Assembly: GCA_014871385.1 (NCBI GenBank)
Contig: CM026428.1
Span: forward strand, 4,569,384 to 4,633,383
Source of the DNA: Ceratodon purpureus
Taxonomy: Eukaryota; Streptophyta; Bryopsida; Pseudoditrichales; Ditrichaceae
Direction: 5' to 3'
DNA length: 64,000 nucleotides
Positions 12,308 to 26,900 of this stretch are shown piece after piece (the first letter of the stretch is position 1; each line of letters opens with the position of its first letter). The notes under the pieces are model-generated. The model had not been told where the DNA came from. It searched no databases and saw nothing but the letters and a program-made list of their open reading frames with translations. The position numbers were made by a program, and so were the translations under genes.

Positions 12308-14910
12308 ATGTCTGAACTTGTACCTACTCGGATTGGTGTGGACGAAGCGAAGGCGACTCTGGATGAGTATAGTTTGGTGATGTGCGGCGGGGAGAAACTG
12401 GACGAGTACGTCGAAGAGTGTCGCGCGCAAGGGCAGTCGCAATGTACGAACGTGTGGAACAAGGGGATAATTGCGTATCGCTGCCGTACTTGCCAAATGA
12501 ACGATTCTAGGTATGTTGAAATTTGCTCTGCTTCTGGCTTAACTGTTCTGCAGGCTCGCGACACTGTGGCTGTGGTTGGATTTCATCTGGCGATCACTTT
12601 ACAGAAATCTCGTACAGTGTTCGGGGACTTTATGTGATCGGATGAGCGCTTTGTTGTTTTGTGAGCCGATTTTCAATTGTTAGCTGGTTATGGAGTGCCG
12701 GCAGTACGATCGTTAGGCGTCGAATGCACTGGATAAGGGAAAATATCTGCACTCTTGCTCTGTCGTCTTTCACGACTACTCGAATCAACTTATCTGATGC
12801 CCCAAGACTCAACGCCCGAGGTTCTGAAACGTCAGCGAGGTGTTGAATTTGATCCCTTCAAATCTGAGGTCCTAAAACTTGGATTTCTATCACCTAGGAT
12901 TGTTACTGTAAGATAAGGCATGTAATCGGCACATGCATTCGTAGAGGGACGACGTGCGGGCGAATTTTGCAGTTATGAGGCATGGAATTTTAGTATATCT
13001 GTAATATCATTTCCATCTGCCAGGAAGAGATGGAACAGTCTGTTACTAGAGGAGCTTCAGGGGTTTGCTATTGTAAGACGTCAGAATCCAGGGCAGCACT
13101 TTAATCAGGGTATGACTCGGCCGAGAGGTGTGAATAAATGATTCTCGTGGCATCGATGAAAACTTCAGTGTCTCGAGGTGTCTGAAATCCTCCAAAAATT
13201 AGCAAAACCAAGCATCTAATCTTCACCTAGTTTAAGGCATCTCTCTCCTCTTTTAATGCTGGTTTACAACCCGGGCGGTGTTTCCAGCATTTGGTGAAAA
13301 TATTTCTCATTGTGCTGCGCTGAAAGGGTGTGTAATAGGTTTATTTTTTCACTATTGCTGTGTACCTATTAGTATCTAGGTAGTTACACTGTCTAGTAGT
13401 GTAAGAAATTCCTGTGTAGATTCTGTCGTGTACATTTGATGTCATGAAGTTGACAGAAAATTGTGCGAGAGCGATATTATGTGTTCGTCCTGCTTTATAA
13501 AAGGGGACGGTGTTTGCATAACGCTCCGGCATATATAGTACCTCCAATGGTTATCTTACAGCTTAGTAGTAGGCTCAAACTTTTATTCAACTTTCTTCCC
13601 CTTCAGGATGTTCCGCTAGAGTGTTTTTTTTTGGCTCCTCTTCTGATATCTTTAGGATCGATATGTATGTCATCATTACATCTTCTTGCCTTTTGTCATT
13701 TTTAATGGGGGACTTGTACCTCGTTTTGCGATCTAGTGATCACCACCGGAGGTGAGTTAAGAATGTTGTGGATGTTGTGTCTTTCTGGTTGCTTGTCCAA
13801 TCATCAACGATAGCAGCATTGATAACAATATGGCAGAAACTAGTGTAGATAGCGAGTATTTTACCTACCTTATGTCTCCTTCACGACGGTTTTTCTCTCT
13901 CGTTAAAACCTACTCCGAGCAAGTAAACCTTCTTCTTTTTTCTCTGGGGAGCCGTCCGAATTTCCCGTAGGCTCAAAACTTCATAAATGTCCTTGTATTT
14001 TTTGATATCCCATTTACCAAAAATGATGTTTACTCGCTTAGCGGAAATGAGAACTATTCGTTGGTGCTGATCTGGTGTGTTGGATTGCAGTGCAATATGC
14101 GTCGATTGTTTCCAGAACGGCAGCCATTGGGAGCACGACTATGGTACTACATTCCCCAATCCAGCTTCTACGTTTTAAACTGTGTACGAGTGACCCTCAG
14201 GATTCTTGTGCTGTCTTTGTTTTGCGGATCCTGTAGTTTTTGGATATGGAAGATGCTCAAGCGGGAAACACAAGGGTGTAAAACCTGGTGTGATGTTAAT
14301 GCTGATTTTGGGTGATGTTTACTTAAAATCGTCCTGGGTATGCTCGTCAGCAGCATTCTAAGACTAGGAACTCATTTATGGCTTCTACGCTCCTGGGATG
14401 TATGCAGTGATGTACCACAGTGAATCTGGAGGGTGCTGCGATTGTGGAGACGGGGCTGCATGGAAAGAATCAGGGTATGTTTTCCTCTTAAAATTTCAGA
14501 GTGTCTCCGTTATTACCAGTTTTATTTCCAATAAATAGACCTTCTGGTAGTTAACTCTTTGACTATATGGGTACCGTGTTCAAGCCTCTGTTTACGCTGC
14601 GACGAAGTTTGGAAGTGAAACAAGTTTTGGTTAAGGTCCTAGTTACGATATTGATTACACCAGGTGCTGGAGACCGTAGCCTTTTACATCCACAGTGGTT
14701 CCAAGTCCCTAAACAGTTTTGTATCTGTATAATCTCGGGGTTTTTAAAATTTCGTAAATTAAATTAAAATAATAATAAAAATAAAAATGTAAGCAAGAAG
14801 TTTGTATCGCTGACTGTTTTGCTTTTGCAGGTTTTGCACTGCACATCAATGTGTAGATGTGCTAGAGACCAAAGTGAAGGACGAGCTCTTGGAGCCAACG
14901 CATGCTGCCG
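12308..14910 (+). other. PRT6: UBR-box exons of the PRT6-like gene
   Basis: Exons 1-4 encode the UBR zinc finger. Readable landmarks in order are C-T-N-V-W, AYRCRTC, AICVDCFQNGSHWEHDY, GGCCDCGD, AWKESGFC and a closing H-x-C. They match the N-recognin consensus (C...RC.TC...C..C..CF...H..H.....GG.CDCGD..W...GFC..H). The joint of exons 1 and 2 yields NDSSAIC where the family usually has D-x-T-C-x-x-C, so one expected Cys is Ser. Intron 1 is about 1.6 kb, the largest of the gene. Confidence 0.85.
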
Positions 14911-17900
14911 GTGAGTTTGAATTTATTTTTTCTCTTCGTTCATTTATACGCAATTTTGTATCCTGTTCATTGCTGACCCCAAATTTTTGATTAGGCAGAG
15001 CTTAAGCTTCTCATTGACTCTGTCCCACTGGCATACTATACATAGTGTGGTTGGTTTGGATCTTTTTGTTCTCAGGATGGATATCCTGGGGCAGGCCAAT
15101 TGACATGAAGGATCGGCGAGATAGGGACCAATGTCAGCCCTCGATCTACTGATGTCTAGCGGCTCTTTGCCTTTGCAGAATTATCTGATTTTTTGCTGTT
15201 TTCTGCAGTGCAATACGTGCTGCGAGAGTTACTATCCTGGGTCAAGAAGCTCAATGATAAGCTTAGTGATCAGCAAGGTTCCTCTGAGCAAGAGACGGAC
15301 ATGGAGGTGAAAATGGCCATGTTATATTTGGATTGGTCGCAGAAGGTCAGCCCTTTTTGCTAGCATTTAAACTTTTCAGTATTGTCTAAATGTAATACTA
15401 ACCAGTTATCTTTGTTTCTTCGAAGACCTGTAAGATTGAGATAGTGTTGGGCTTAAATTGACGTCAAGAGGAGACTCATTCATTTATTAATATAAAATCA
15501 AAGGTCTTAAGACTGTTCCTTACGACTTTTACGTTGAAATGATATCCCTTCTTCATCTTCTTGATCATTTAATCTGTTAATGTTCATAAGTAAAATGTTG
15601 TTTTACACAACAGGTGTGCGCCGTGGATGCGCTACGGAATATTGTTTGCGAGGACATAATAAACTACACATTTTTATATCAGGTATGTACTCGAGAAACT
15701 GATCACGTGTTCGTGAATCTCCTTTATTCCAAGGGATTTTGAAGTTTTTTTTTCTCAACATTTTCTTGACTTGGGTGTGAAGTATTTCTAAGCCCCTATG
15801 TTTACTTTGCAGGCCGATCTTTCAACATCATCCCTAGACGTCATGTTGGATTGCTTGGGCTGGATGCCAGATCGGCTTATTGAAGCGGTATTGTAGCAAA
15901 CATTTTCTTGTGTCGCGGCAGATTAGAAATAAAATGGTCACGAGAGCACACTATAGTGATTTTCCCAACACTTTGATCTAATTATTTCGTATTTCTTGTG
16001 AGACCATGACAGATCCTTCGCTGTTCGACTAAGTTTTTTCTTTTCTTTCATATGCAGGAGACAACTTTGTTCTTACAACTGCTGTATAAAAATGAATTTA
16101 AGGACCAGTTCCTCGATCGTCTCAAGGGAAAGTATGAGAGGATGATTATTCATGCTGTCGACAGCGTAGCATATATGAAAAATTATAAGAGTCTTGATAC
16201 AAACCTAGACCGAGGTATGTATTCTCAGTCTCACAGTACTGTTATTTGTTATTGAGCTATACTGTAGGTCCTATTGAATTCTCATGTTTATTTTGATGAT
16301 GCGTTGACTCAAGCAACTTGTTTGTTTTACAGTGATGGTGCAGTTATTTAATGATCCAGAAATGACAACTCGCCTTATCCACAAATACAACTTACTCGAG
16401 TTATTTATTGGAGTCTTCTCCAAAGTTGTTTCTTGTGCTGTCGATAGGTAATTGCTTTCTCCATGATTTTCTTTGGAACTGAAAATTCTGCATTTTTTGT
16501 ATAGTATGTTCCTATGCTGGCCTTATACCATAGGAAATTGTCGCGTTAGTGAATAGGGCATTTGTTCCACAAGGGAACACGCCTGAAAGTTCCTCTTATT
16601 GAAGTTGAAATTACCTGTACTATGATGTGCTGCGGACACGAATAGAATCAAATTTGAGAAACATTTAATATTGATCACTGTTGTAGCTGGCACTATGTTC
16701 TTGTACTTTGCCGTGAGCTTTGTAGCTAGTCTCTGGAGTCTGGGACCTATGTTCTCTGTACAAGTCAATCTTTGTTTCTTCTTTTGTCTGTGTATCATGT
16801 ATGAACTAAACGCTTTCTTGATTTTTGTTTGTTTTTTGTAAAATGATCAGCTCGACAGCAGTTGTTGATGTTGACCATGAAGCAATCAATTGCAAGGTAG
16901 GCACTGTTATTGACTCCAGAGAGTTTCGATTAATGCACTGGTGTGGCACTTGGTCAGGTTGCCTAATTTTGCTGCTTATTGTCTTAGTTGTTAAAAGTAA
17001 TTTCCTTTGAAATATTGTGGCGATAAAAATTGTGCCGGCAATTTTGAATACGGGAAGAATCAGTGGTTTCCGATGTTTTGGCTAGCATGGAGAATTTTTT
17101 TCTTTGCAAGACTGCAGGCAGTTTGAAATGGACTAGAGTTTCGGAAACCAATTTTATTATTACATAATGCTTGAGAGGAGGGTGCACTATTTTATTGTGA
17201 TAGTGCATGTCGTGGAGGAACTGATTTTCTACGCTCTTGTGAGATCTGACCAGGTTTATCTCCGGCCTCAAGGTGATTTGCGACTGATCGTTGCACACGG
17301 AGACATTGCGATTCATTTACTTACGGAGCAACCAGAACTTTTTCCAAAATTCCTTGAAGTGCTTATCAAGTTGCAGGTTTGTTTGATTATCTATGATTAA
17401 TCTATGTTTGAATATCTATGTTTGAATATTATTTAAGGACGGTGCTAAGCAGAGGATGTGGATTGTCGTTTACTAAATCACTCAAGAATTAGTATGTTGC
17501 GAAAACATACTCTTACTGCCACTCAATCGGTTACGTGAATGTGAATTGTAAGCAAGTTCAATGATCAAGTAGTCCATTTGAATGCTTCTCACAGGCCATC
17601 CTAGCCTCCAATTCATATTGAGCCCTGCCAGGCAAATTGATCCCTAGTGTGAGGCGGATAAAGATCAATCTAGAATTGAAAACTCGTCAACCTAACGGTC
17701 TTGATGGCTATGTGTTTGCAGTGGATGAATGCTTACGATCGTGACGAAGAAGACATTGAATTTGAAAATTCATGGACACTCGCTATTCAACTAGAGGTCA
17801 GCATTCCTTAGGAAATCTTTGATTGTCACACCTCTTATCACAATTAAGCCTTTCTGACGTGATCTAGGATTAACCTGTTTTTTAATAGTTAGTTTATCCA

Positions 17901-20900
17901 AATTTTATTTGACTATTTCACTTCTGTTCAAACTTGCTGTAACTGCAGCAAAGAGGCTTGTGCTCGGTTTGTACAAAATTTCTTAACAAACATATAAATT
18001 TGACGGTCTGGTTTAAATATCTGCCGTTTCCCTTTAACAGGTTTAGGTTAGATGGACATTTTCTAATGTTTATTGCTTATTGCCTTTGTTTGGACCTTTT
18101 CCCCTGTTTTCGCCACCTGTTTCTTCACTCATGTGATCTCTTGGGAATTTTCATTATGCAGATGAACAGCATGGCAATTATTTTTCAGCTGATTTCACGC
18201 TGCTCTCAAGATCCCTCAGTTGGGAAGCAAACTCTAGTCAGGGCAGCCACATACACATTAAAGGCTTTAAAGCAGTACTTGATTCAGGTAAGTACATGCT
18301 TTTAATTAGTCTTCTTCAAGCATAATTCTGTGCAAATCTGTTCCTTCTTGTGGTTGCATCTCTGACAATTGTGGATATACTGTTATACATTTCAGCTTTG
18401 AAGAGTTTTGCCATTTGTTGTCTTGATGTGCATTATCGTCGTATTCATTGCACTTGAAATGCTTATTTAAAATAGGCCATGACAAACGGTTTATAGTTTG
18501 ACTGCAATGATGGGCTGTGACTTACGTCACGTGGGGTTGTATCTCGAAGTCGACATTAAGATGATGTGTATAATATGTTTTCAGGCTAAACGCATTGCTG
18601 AGGGAGGTGAATCAAGTGTTGAGACAGTTTCGCTACATATACCGCTTCATAGGGCATTTGGTGCTATTCTTCAAAAACTTGTGCTCTTACCTTGGGATAA
18701 CGAAGAGAGAGGGTTTCTTTCTGGTTTGCAAAAGGAAGATGATTTCAAATACTCAGAAGATGAGGTACCACACAATGCAATTTTTGTGTCTTGGTTCTTT
18801 GAATGCTGCTTACAGAGTGTTCAGTTACATCTGGACAAGGATGTATGCTTTTGTTTGAGTGATAGAACGTGCCCAGTTAAGACCTCTGGTAATGATCATT
18901 TACATTGCCTGTATTACAGATTCTGCGTCTCTTGGATCATCCGCTTCGCATATCTGTTTGGATGGCACAGGTTTGGTGGCCACATACTGTCTTTCTATTC
19001 GATTACCGCTGCAATTTGAAATAAATTGATAGGAACTACTTATTATCCAGTCACACTATTAAAAGGGTACTGTTAAAGTAATCTCTTTGGAGCTTCAATC
19101 TTCATGTCTAAATTATCACAGAACATTCATTGTATACCTTCATATGCGCTTAACTTTAAATTCTGAAGTTGCATATACTTCAGGCTAGACTTATAATTCC
19201 TGGTCCTGGGAGTATTCCCGGTTCTGTAAGTTGTACGATGTTGCCATCCTGTGATGATGTTTAGAACTGGCTTTTGCATGCCCTGCTTTAGTAATCTTTA
19301 ATGTGCGCGTCACTTCTTATGTTTATTGCAGATTCGCGCTCAAATGTGGCGAAAGACATCGGAGGAGTTCAGCCGACTAGAACTTATCTATAGGGGAAGT
19401 TTCTGGCACGATCAGTAAGGAGCTTACACCTTCTACCCTTTTTTTTAGCGTGAGAAAATAAACAATTTGGACTTATTTAGAAAACCTCCGGCTTGGACTT
19501 TGTGAAAGGTAGGTACGCTCAGAGTTCCACGTTTTGTGGGCTAATATGCAGCTATCGAAGTAAAGGAACGAGTTACTATTTAATATGCACTTATTTCCAA
19601 CTGTCATATTGTATAAGTTTGATTTAATTCGAGCTAAGAAGGTGTTGCGACGCTTCAAATTATTAGTTTTTTATCTATGTTGATTAGTAGTAAGAACTAA
19701 TTCTTTTGCTATTTTCACACATTCTCTAATCCAAGCAATGACTGTGTTTCCGCAGGTCAATGGACTTGGATATATTACTTCTACAGTTCTGCACTGTTGC
19801 TTTTGAAAATCTTCAGGCGACAATCTTCATGAAGATAGCTGAGCGATTCAATGTACTGAACGGAGTGCCCATCCTATTTGATTGAAGTCAGTCTGGCCAT
19901 GTTGAAGAGTTTTGGCGTGCCCTAGCGGGAACTATGGAATTCATGCTCTGCTGACGATTCTCAATTTATTACGATTTGTCTGGTAGTTTGTAACATATAG
20001 CATCTGTGACGTCATTTAGGAGTACTTATATGTTGGTTCGCCATATTTAGAAGTTATGTCCTTGTTTAGCAGAGGTTGAAGCAACCATCTTTAATCTAGT
20101 TGCTTGACCATACATCCATGAGTGAATTTATGTTAAAGATAGTGGTATGTTGGATTTGATGGAACAGTTCAAGAAGGAGGTAACGGGACGTGTGACCCCT
20201 GAACGGAGCCGTCGGCCGGCACAGATTTCTCTCTTGCAGGATTTCGTTAAATTAATCTTGCTGGTAAGTTACTCTCAATGTGATTTTTTAATGTCTAAAT
20301 ACTGTAATTTTATTCTCTCCACCTTGGAGTACTCCTTTAAAGTTTGGAGGCCCTCTCAACATCCGAGTTATCTGACTCTTTCATGTTGGTTTGATTAAAG
20401 TCCTACAGTGAGCCAGAAACTACCGTAGTTAAATATGGCAGACAAATTTAATCGGGTGTACTTTTGAGAGCTTCATCTACCGTATATCCTAAGCTGCATG
20501 CATGTACTGCGTTTTCGTGTGATTTTGTAGTTTGGTCATTTTAGAGGCCCAGTGCTGTCAGCTGCTTGCTCTCCTTGGGCATGTAATTTAACTTCGAAGA
20601 AACTGCCTATTTATTTTGATTTTTGATTTTTTGGAAGAGTATTGTACCATACTTATATACATTTGGCTTGCTTATAGATTGTGCGTGAGCGGCGCAACTT
20701 GGGTAGAACAGAAGAAGACGAAGCAGAAGACAAATGTCTGGAGTATGATGTCATACAATGGTTATGTGTTCGTGATCAGACTTACTCTCAGGTGAGGCGT
20801 CTATGCAATTATATAATTGTTTAGACAAGAATGGAGCACTAGAATTTACGACTTCTTTTAGGACGAGCCTGTAAGTCACATAATATTTCATGATTCAATC

Positions 20901-23900
20901 ACTGGATGCTTCAGAACATTGTGAACCCCAGTAAAATTGAGCACGTGAACATTGTGAACCCCAGTAAACGTGCTCAATTTTACTGGGGTTCAGTTTTGTC
21001 CGAGTGCACAGTTTGGTGGCCTTCTTCACACCAGTATTTATCAATAACCCTGGCATGTTTACATATTTGATTTCAGCTTTGTCGGGCGTTGAGTGCAATC
21101 CCCATGGACCATCAGAAACTGAACGCGATGTTGGACAAAGTTGCTATTTACCACGAGCCTAAGGTCTGTTTCCTAATGTATTTGATTTTATTTGATAACT
21201 GTTTGTGCACATCAACCACAGACTAGTGTTTGTTGATAATGTATAATGTGTAATGCATTTGTGAATGGGAATTTATACAGTTATGTAACTAGTCTCGACA
21301 TCATTAGTTCAGATGTTTGAGTCCTTTTTCACTTGAGCATTCTGAAGAATAGCATCTATATATTCCATGAATCGTTTGGAAATCCTGTTCTGACCAGCGT
21401 TGATATGGCAGGTTGCCGATCGAGGGTACTATCAACTGAAACCAGAATACTGGGAACGATTTGATCCGTTGTTTGCTCATTACTATCTTAATGAGTTGGA
21501 GGATGCCGAGGTGTGCGGTGTTTATTTATTTATTTGTTTTATAAACTAAGATTAAAAACATTAAATTCTGATTTTTATTTTATTTTTAATAAATTGTTTA
21601 TTGATAGATTAGGTTCAGTAGAGTAAGCATGAAGTAACCGTATAGCATGGGTAACTTTACCTAAACGCCACATATCATGATTCAAGACATCTTGATTTCT
21701 CTGCTGCTATATGTGCACCTGATGGTCGAGGAAGGGTTGATGAAGTAGGATATCTGCATTATGGATGACCGCATACTATATTTGTAAGGTGTTGCGACAG
21801 TATCTGAATTGTGATTGCGTTTTATTACGAATAAGATACCTAACATATGTTGAGATCTGGTATTTTTCAGGATCGAGCTGTGAAAGTTGGTAAGTTAGAG
21901 CATTATTGGCGGATTAAGGCACCACCAGCTGCCAGTGCACCTTACGACCGTCTTTCCGGCCTTCTTCATACAAAGGTATCTTATCTTTGAAAAGAAATGT
22001 TTGTCTAACAACATTTAAAATACTTCTTTGCAATAGTTAGGTGTTGAGCGTATTTCCAAGTGCCTGGTTGTGCATAGTTGATTTTGAATTTTGTATTGCA
22101 TCAAATTTTGGCACTCGCAAGCGGCTCGCGGCATGTTCTCAACTTGTTGCATTGTTGATGATTTTGTGTCAGGCATGTCACCTGTTTCTGCTAAACGTGT
22201 TGGACGACGTCAGATTTCTGGTTGATGTGGAGACTACAGCAACAGCTGGTGAAGCTCTTGGCGTCACTGCTTTGCAGATGATGGCAGTTCTGGTGTCTGA
22301 TTCACGGAATAATATCAGGTTTGTACTTGGCACCTAATTCATACGGTATCTTCTTTTTAAAGAAGCACAAGGAAGAGCTGTTTGTTTTCGAAAGCGTTGT
22401 TCCAACTTGGGTTATTTTAATAATAAAAAATCAAGATTATGAATTTCAAAATGTCTACTTCATGCATGTGGGAATAGCAAACGTTTCAATACTAGCAAAT
22501 CGTTTTGATCTCGAAACGGTGTGGTCTTGTTTGCAGAAACTCATCAAGCACCCAGTTACCAATGGAACCACTGGACGATTTTCCTACAGAGGACATCACT
22601 GTCAATATCTATGTACGGATTCGAACATCAGATGGATCGAATCGAAGCATCTTTGACATGCTACAAGTTTTAGTGCGTTATAATCAATGCACACGTGAGT
22701 ATTTCTGAAGCATATCTGTTGAATGCTTTCATTTGTTTGCTGGTTGCATTCTGCAAGCATACTATTTTTTGTAAGTTCAGATGTTTCTAATTGGAAAAAA
22801 AATCTGGCTTCTATCTTGATAACCTTACACTATCTGTAGCTGTCATTGTCCCGAGTTTTCATACTTGCTCATGACTGTTTGGTATGTGGCAGGTTTGGTG
22901 GACTCTGTTAATCATGTTCTTGAACTCCTTTGTCTTTCTACCAATGAAAAGACTCGTGCATTCGAAGTAATAAGCTCGCAAAACTTCGATTGTTTCATGT
23001 TCCTGTTTCTTTTAGCCTTTAATTAAGCTATTTTGTAATTCACTTGCATAAATTTTACATTATATTTTTACATGTCTATCTGCGTTTGACTGTGAGTTTA
23101 GTAAGCACATTCAGGTTGAAATTTTAACTTCGTTTGGTTATGTTTATTGCAGGTTGACTCTCAAGGTGCAGAAGATATGCAGCGCAGACTGCGGAAAGAA
23201 CAGAGACAAAAAGCAATTCTGGAAGAGTTTGCTGCCAAGTAAGTCTCGTCTGTCTAGGCCTCACTTAGTATTTTTAATAAATGTGTAAGTATACCAGAAA
23301 GATTTTTGAGTTCATTGTCGTCATTAGTAAACCCCGCCTGTGAATTACTTGGGGGTCAAAGAACATAGATGAAAGTACGGACGCTCTGGGTATCGTACAA
23401 CGAGAGTGTTTTTCAACTGCATATGTTGTCAAAGTGGTGTTCTCAAGGTTGCCAGTTCTCGTGCATGGACATCTAACTTTTCTGCTCCGATTTATCTCCG
23501 TTAGTCTGTTTTGCTAAAAATTATTAGGTCATTGCATACATTGCTATGTACAGACCTGTACTGCTTACTATTACCTATGTGACTAACATTAGGTATATTG
23601 CGTATGCAGGCGAAAGGCTTTCATGGAAACCCAGAACGTCAGTGATGATGAAGGATCTGAAGATGATTCTGAGATGGAGGTCTCCAATATTGCTGATGTA
23701 ACCTCTGGTTATAAAAGTGGCTCTGCCTCTACTTCTGACACACTTGCTAAAGCTGCGGTCCCTGTGGCCGAGGCTGACTATGTGGCTATGGAAACCTCTT
23801 CCGAGACCAAGGAATGCGTCCTTTGTAAAAGAAAGGTTTGTTATGTCCATATTGTCAGTCTCCAGCTTTTGCTGATCATGATTATCAAATGCAAATTGTT

Positions 23901-26900
23901 TGCAAATTGCCTACTAATAGTTGGCTTCAACTCTTATGTCGAGCATTCTCAAGTCTGATTATACATTACTACTGTGCTTAAACCATACGAAATGAACAGT
24001 CTCATGCAGCACTTTTGACACGTGGTTTTGGATGATATATTGCAGAAAGATGAAAAGAACTCTTCACCGTGCTGGATTGCTTTCGTGCAACGATACAATT
24101 TTCCATATCAAGTGCTGAAAAGAGGGGAAGCAGTGGAGAAAGCTAGCGAAGGTGGCCCGGTTTCCAAATTTCATCAGTCTAAAGATGTTAAATCGATTGA
24201 CGTTGACATTAACCTTGATCTTGACCAGCTCGTTACTGTGGGGCGCTCTACTGGATCAGAAGATGCTTCTGCAATTGATTTTTCTACTGTAATGCATGTC
24301 CAGTGCTGTGGTCATCAGGTATTGATGGTCTTTTACTCTTGTCGAAGTTTTGCGATTCTTCTTATGAAATCTGTTTGGTTTGCATTGACCTTGATGATGG
24401 CATAGTCCTGTATTTTTGTGCTTATGGTTAGAGGTTCACTCATATCAACCGCCTTTTTTGTATTGCTGGTCGAGGTTGCAATGATTTGGGATTTTTTTTT
24501 TTTTGTCAGAACCCTTATGGATATTTGTTTACATGTTTTTTGTTTGTAAACCAGATGCATTATGATTGCTTTCAAGGCCATATGAAGACTCTTCAGTTAA
24601 GTCATAATGCTGGTAAGTCATTTTAGGCACACCATTATGTAGACATCTTAAACTTAGAAGTTTTTATTTTAAAGACACTGGAACAAGTGCCGGATGCTTG
24701 GCTTTGAGTTTGTCGGAAACACATATTCTACGCTCATTTGCAAGTACACTGGTGTTCTTATTTACTTTGAAATACAGTCAAGAACGCTTAGTGGTCTACT
24801 AGTTCTATTTTAATCCGTGTGTCGTCCATATTACTCACAAAACAATGTGTTGTTGACTCTTTATTGCAGGAAAAGGTGTTGTAGACCCTGGGAAGGCGGA
24901 GTTTCTGTGCCCCACATGCCGGCGCTTAGCAAACGTTCTTCTGCCAGATGTGGATGCTTCCCTTTCATCTAGGAAACATGATAGTCATGACGATGATAAG
25001 GGTGTGGAAGAAACAGAAAACAAATGGAAGAGATTTTGGCAATCTAACAAGAATTTGGAGAGCGCTATGGATTCTTTCTGTTGTCAGGTATGTTTTTGGC
25101 ATCTGTTTAACAACCAACTCAACAAATATGCTTCTATTATACAACTACTCATTTCAGTTCTTCCTCGATCATATTAATCCCTTTAAGTAAATATGTACAA
25201 GTGGAGATGCCGGGGTTGTATATTTGAGTAAGTCAGATCAGGTTAGGAGCCTTAGGTACTTCAGTTGGAATACCATGGTGATGCTTGATAGTTGTTCTTA
25301 TGAGATGTCGCTGCTGTTGAAATTCAGGTTCTAAGAGTTGAAGATCAGTCTCCTCAGTCTTTCTTAAGTCCGCCAAGCAGGTTCAGAATATCCCAGGTAA
25401 GCCCTGCCATGTGAAATGTATTATAATGCAAGTTCTATCAATTTTTCTTTATCTTTCCACTTCGTTCATTGTACTTCAATAGTCTTGTTTTCATCGTGGT
25501 CTTTCAGTACTCGGGACTGAAGAGTGGAGCTTTTCCAGCGCTTTTTAATCTACATCTTGGCACATTGATTAGCGAACTGTAGAACCGTATCAGGCTTCTC
25601 AGATACCTTTCTGATATTTCAAACCAGGGTCGATACTGAAAGTTTGGAAATTTTGTTTTGCATGAAGTCTCTTTGGGAGGGACTCGTTTTGAATGTTGTT
25701 CACTGCGAAGTGGAAACTAGAGAAGGGTATGTGAAGACCGAAACAGCTTCATCTTCATCTGCACCAACCAAGTTGTCTGATGAATGTACCTGGGGTGGAG
25801 ATTCTTCTCATTGGATAGCTATGCGAGAATTAGGAAGACTTGCCATGCTTTCGAATACCTTGCCAGGTGCAGGTGAGAAGTTTAAAAACGTTTACTCATA
25901 GTTTTTGCCGTTATTTCTCGATCGTTAGTTTCGCTTGCCGTGGAAGCGTTTCAAATGAATGATGTATTCCATGCTTTCTTTCTTTGTTGTTTGGAATCTA
26001 CTGAGTTTGCTCTGAAACCACATCAAGCTGGACATAAAATCGGATTGTTGCATAAATATCGTTCTTTGGACTGACGATTCTGCGTTTTGCAGTGCAAGAG
26101 AAGAGTAAAGGGTTGTGGATGCTTAGGAAAAGCCTTGGATTGTTTGGCAAGAGGGAGAACTTGCCTGGGTCAGCTGCATGCACAGAGTCCTCAACAATTC
26201 AGGCTGGGATGAGTGAGCTTGAAAAGATTATCCATGAGATATTTCCCCAAATCTCACCTGATCTTGTCGTATCTTCTGAACTCCTCGAATTGACAGATAG
26301 GTCTCCTGGTTCATCACACTGCCAGGATGAAACTGTGATATCAACAGAGAATTCAGGCTCGACTCCATTGTCTTTACACGAGCAAAGGGAAGAAGAGCGA
26401 CTTCATAAAAATACATCTTCAAATTATAATGTGCAGCTTGAGGAGAGCAAGGATGCCTATTTTCTCGATTCTAAATATGGTGTTACACAACATTGTGTAC
26501 TCGCTACTCCAGATCCTATTGCCCCTGACCCTCAGCAGAAGTTTGAGATTACATTTGAGGATGCTAAATTCGAGGATCGAATGAGAGAAGGAATTATGGT
26601 TGACATGATCGATATGAGTCAGCCATCATCCTTAGAGCAAGAGCGGAGTAGCTCGTCCAAGGAGCATTCCAAGGACACCTGGATTACAGATACTTTGACG
26701 AATGGCATTTTCACAGCTGATCCGTTCAGGCTTCTTACCTTGCTTTTAATTGTGAGCGCCTCCTTGAACAACACAGTTTTATGTACTAGATTTTTTTTTT
26801 TGGCGTTCCAGTAGAATTTTTCGTGGCGAGTTTATGGCGTTGACAGTTTGTTTGAAATACGATGGAGGTGTTTTCGAATTAGTTTGAATTAGAATTCAAT

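Noticed and set aside
19187-19228. Possible 42-nt extra exon (reads ARLIIPGPGSIPGS) in the PRT6-like gene
   Set aside because: It has AG and GTAAGT borders, but the flanking exons already join to a conserved segment (VWMAQ to IRAQMWR) as in other N-recognins. It would interrupt that segment.
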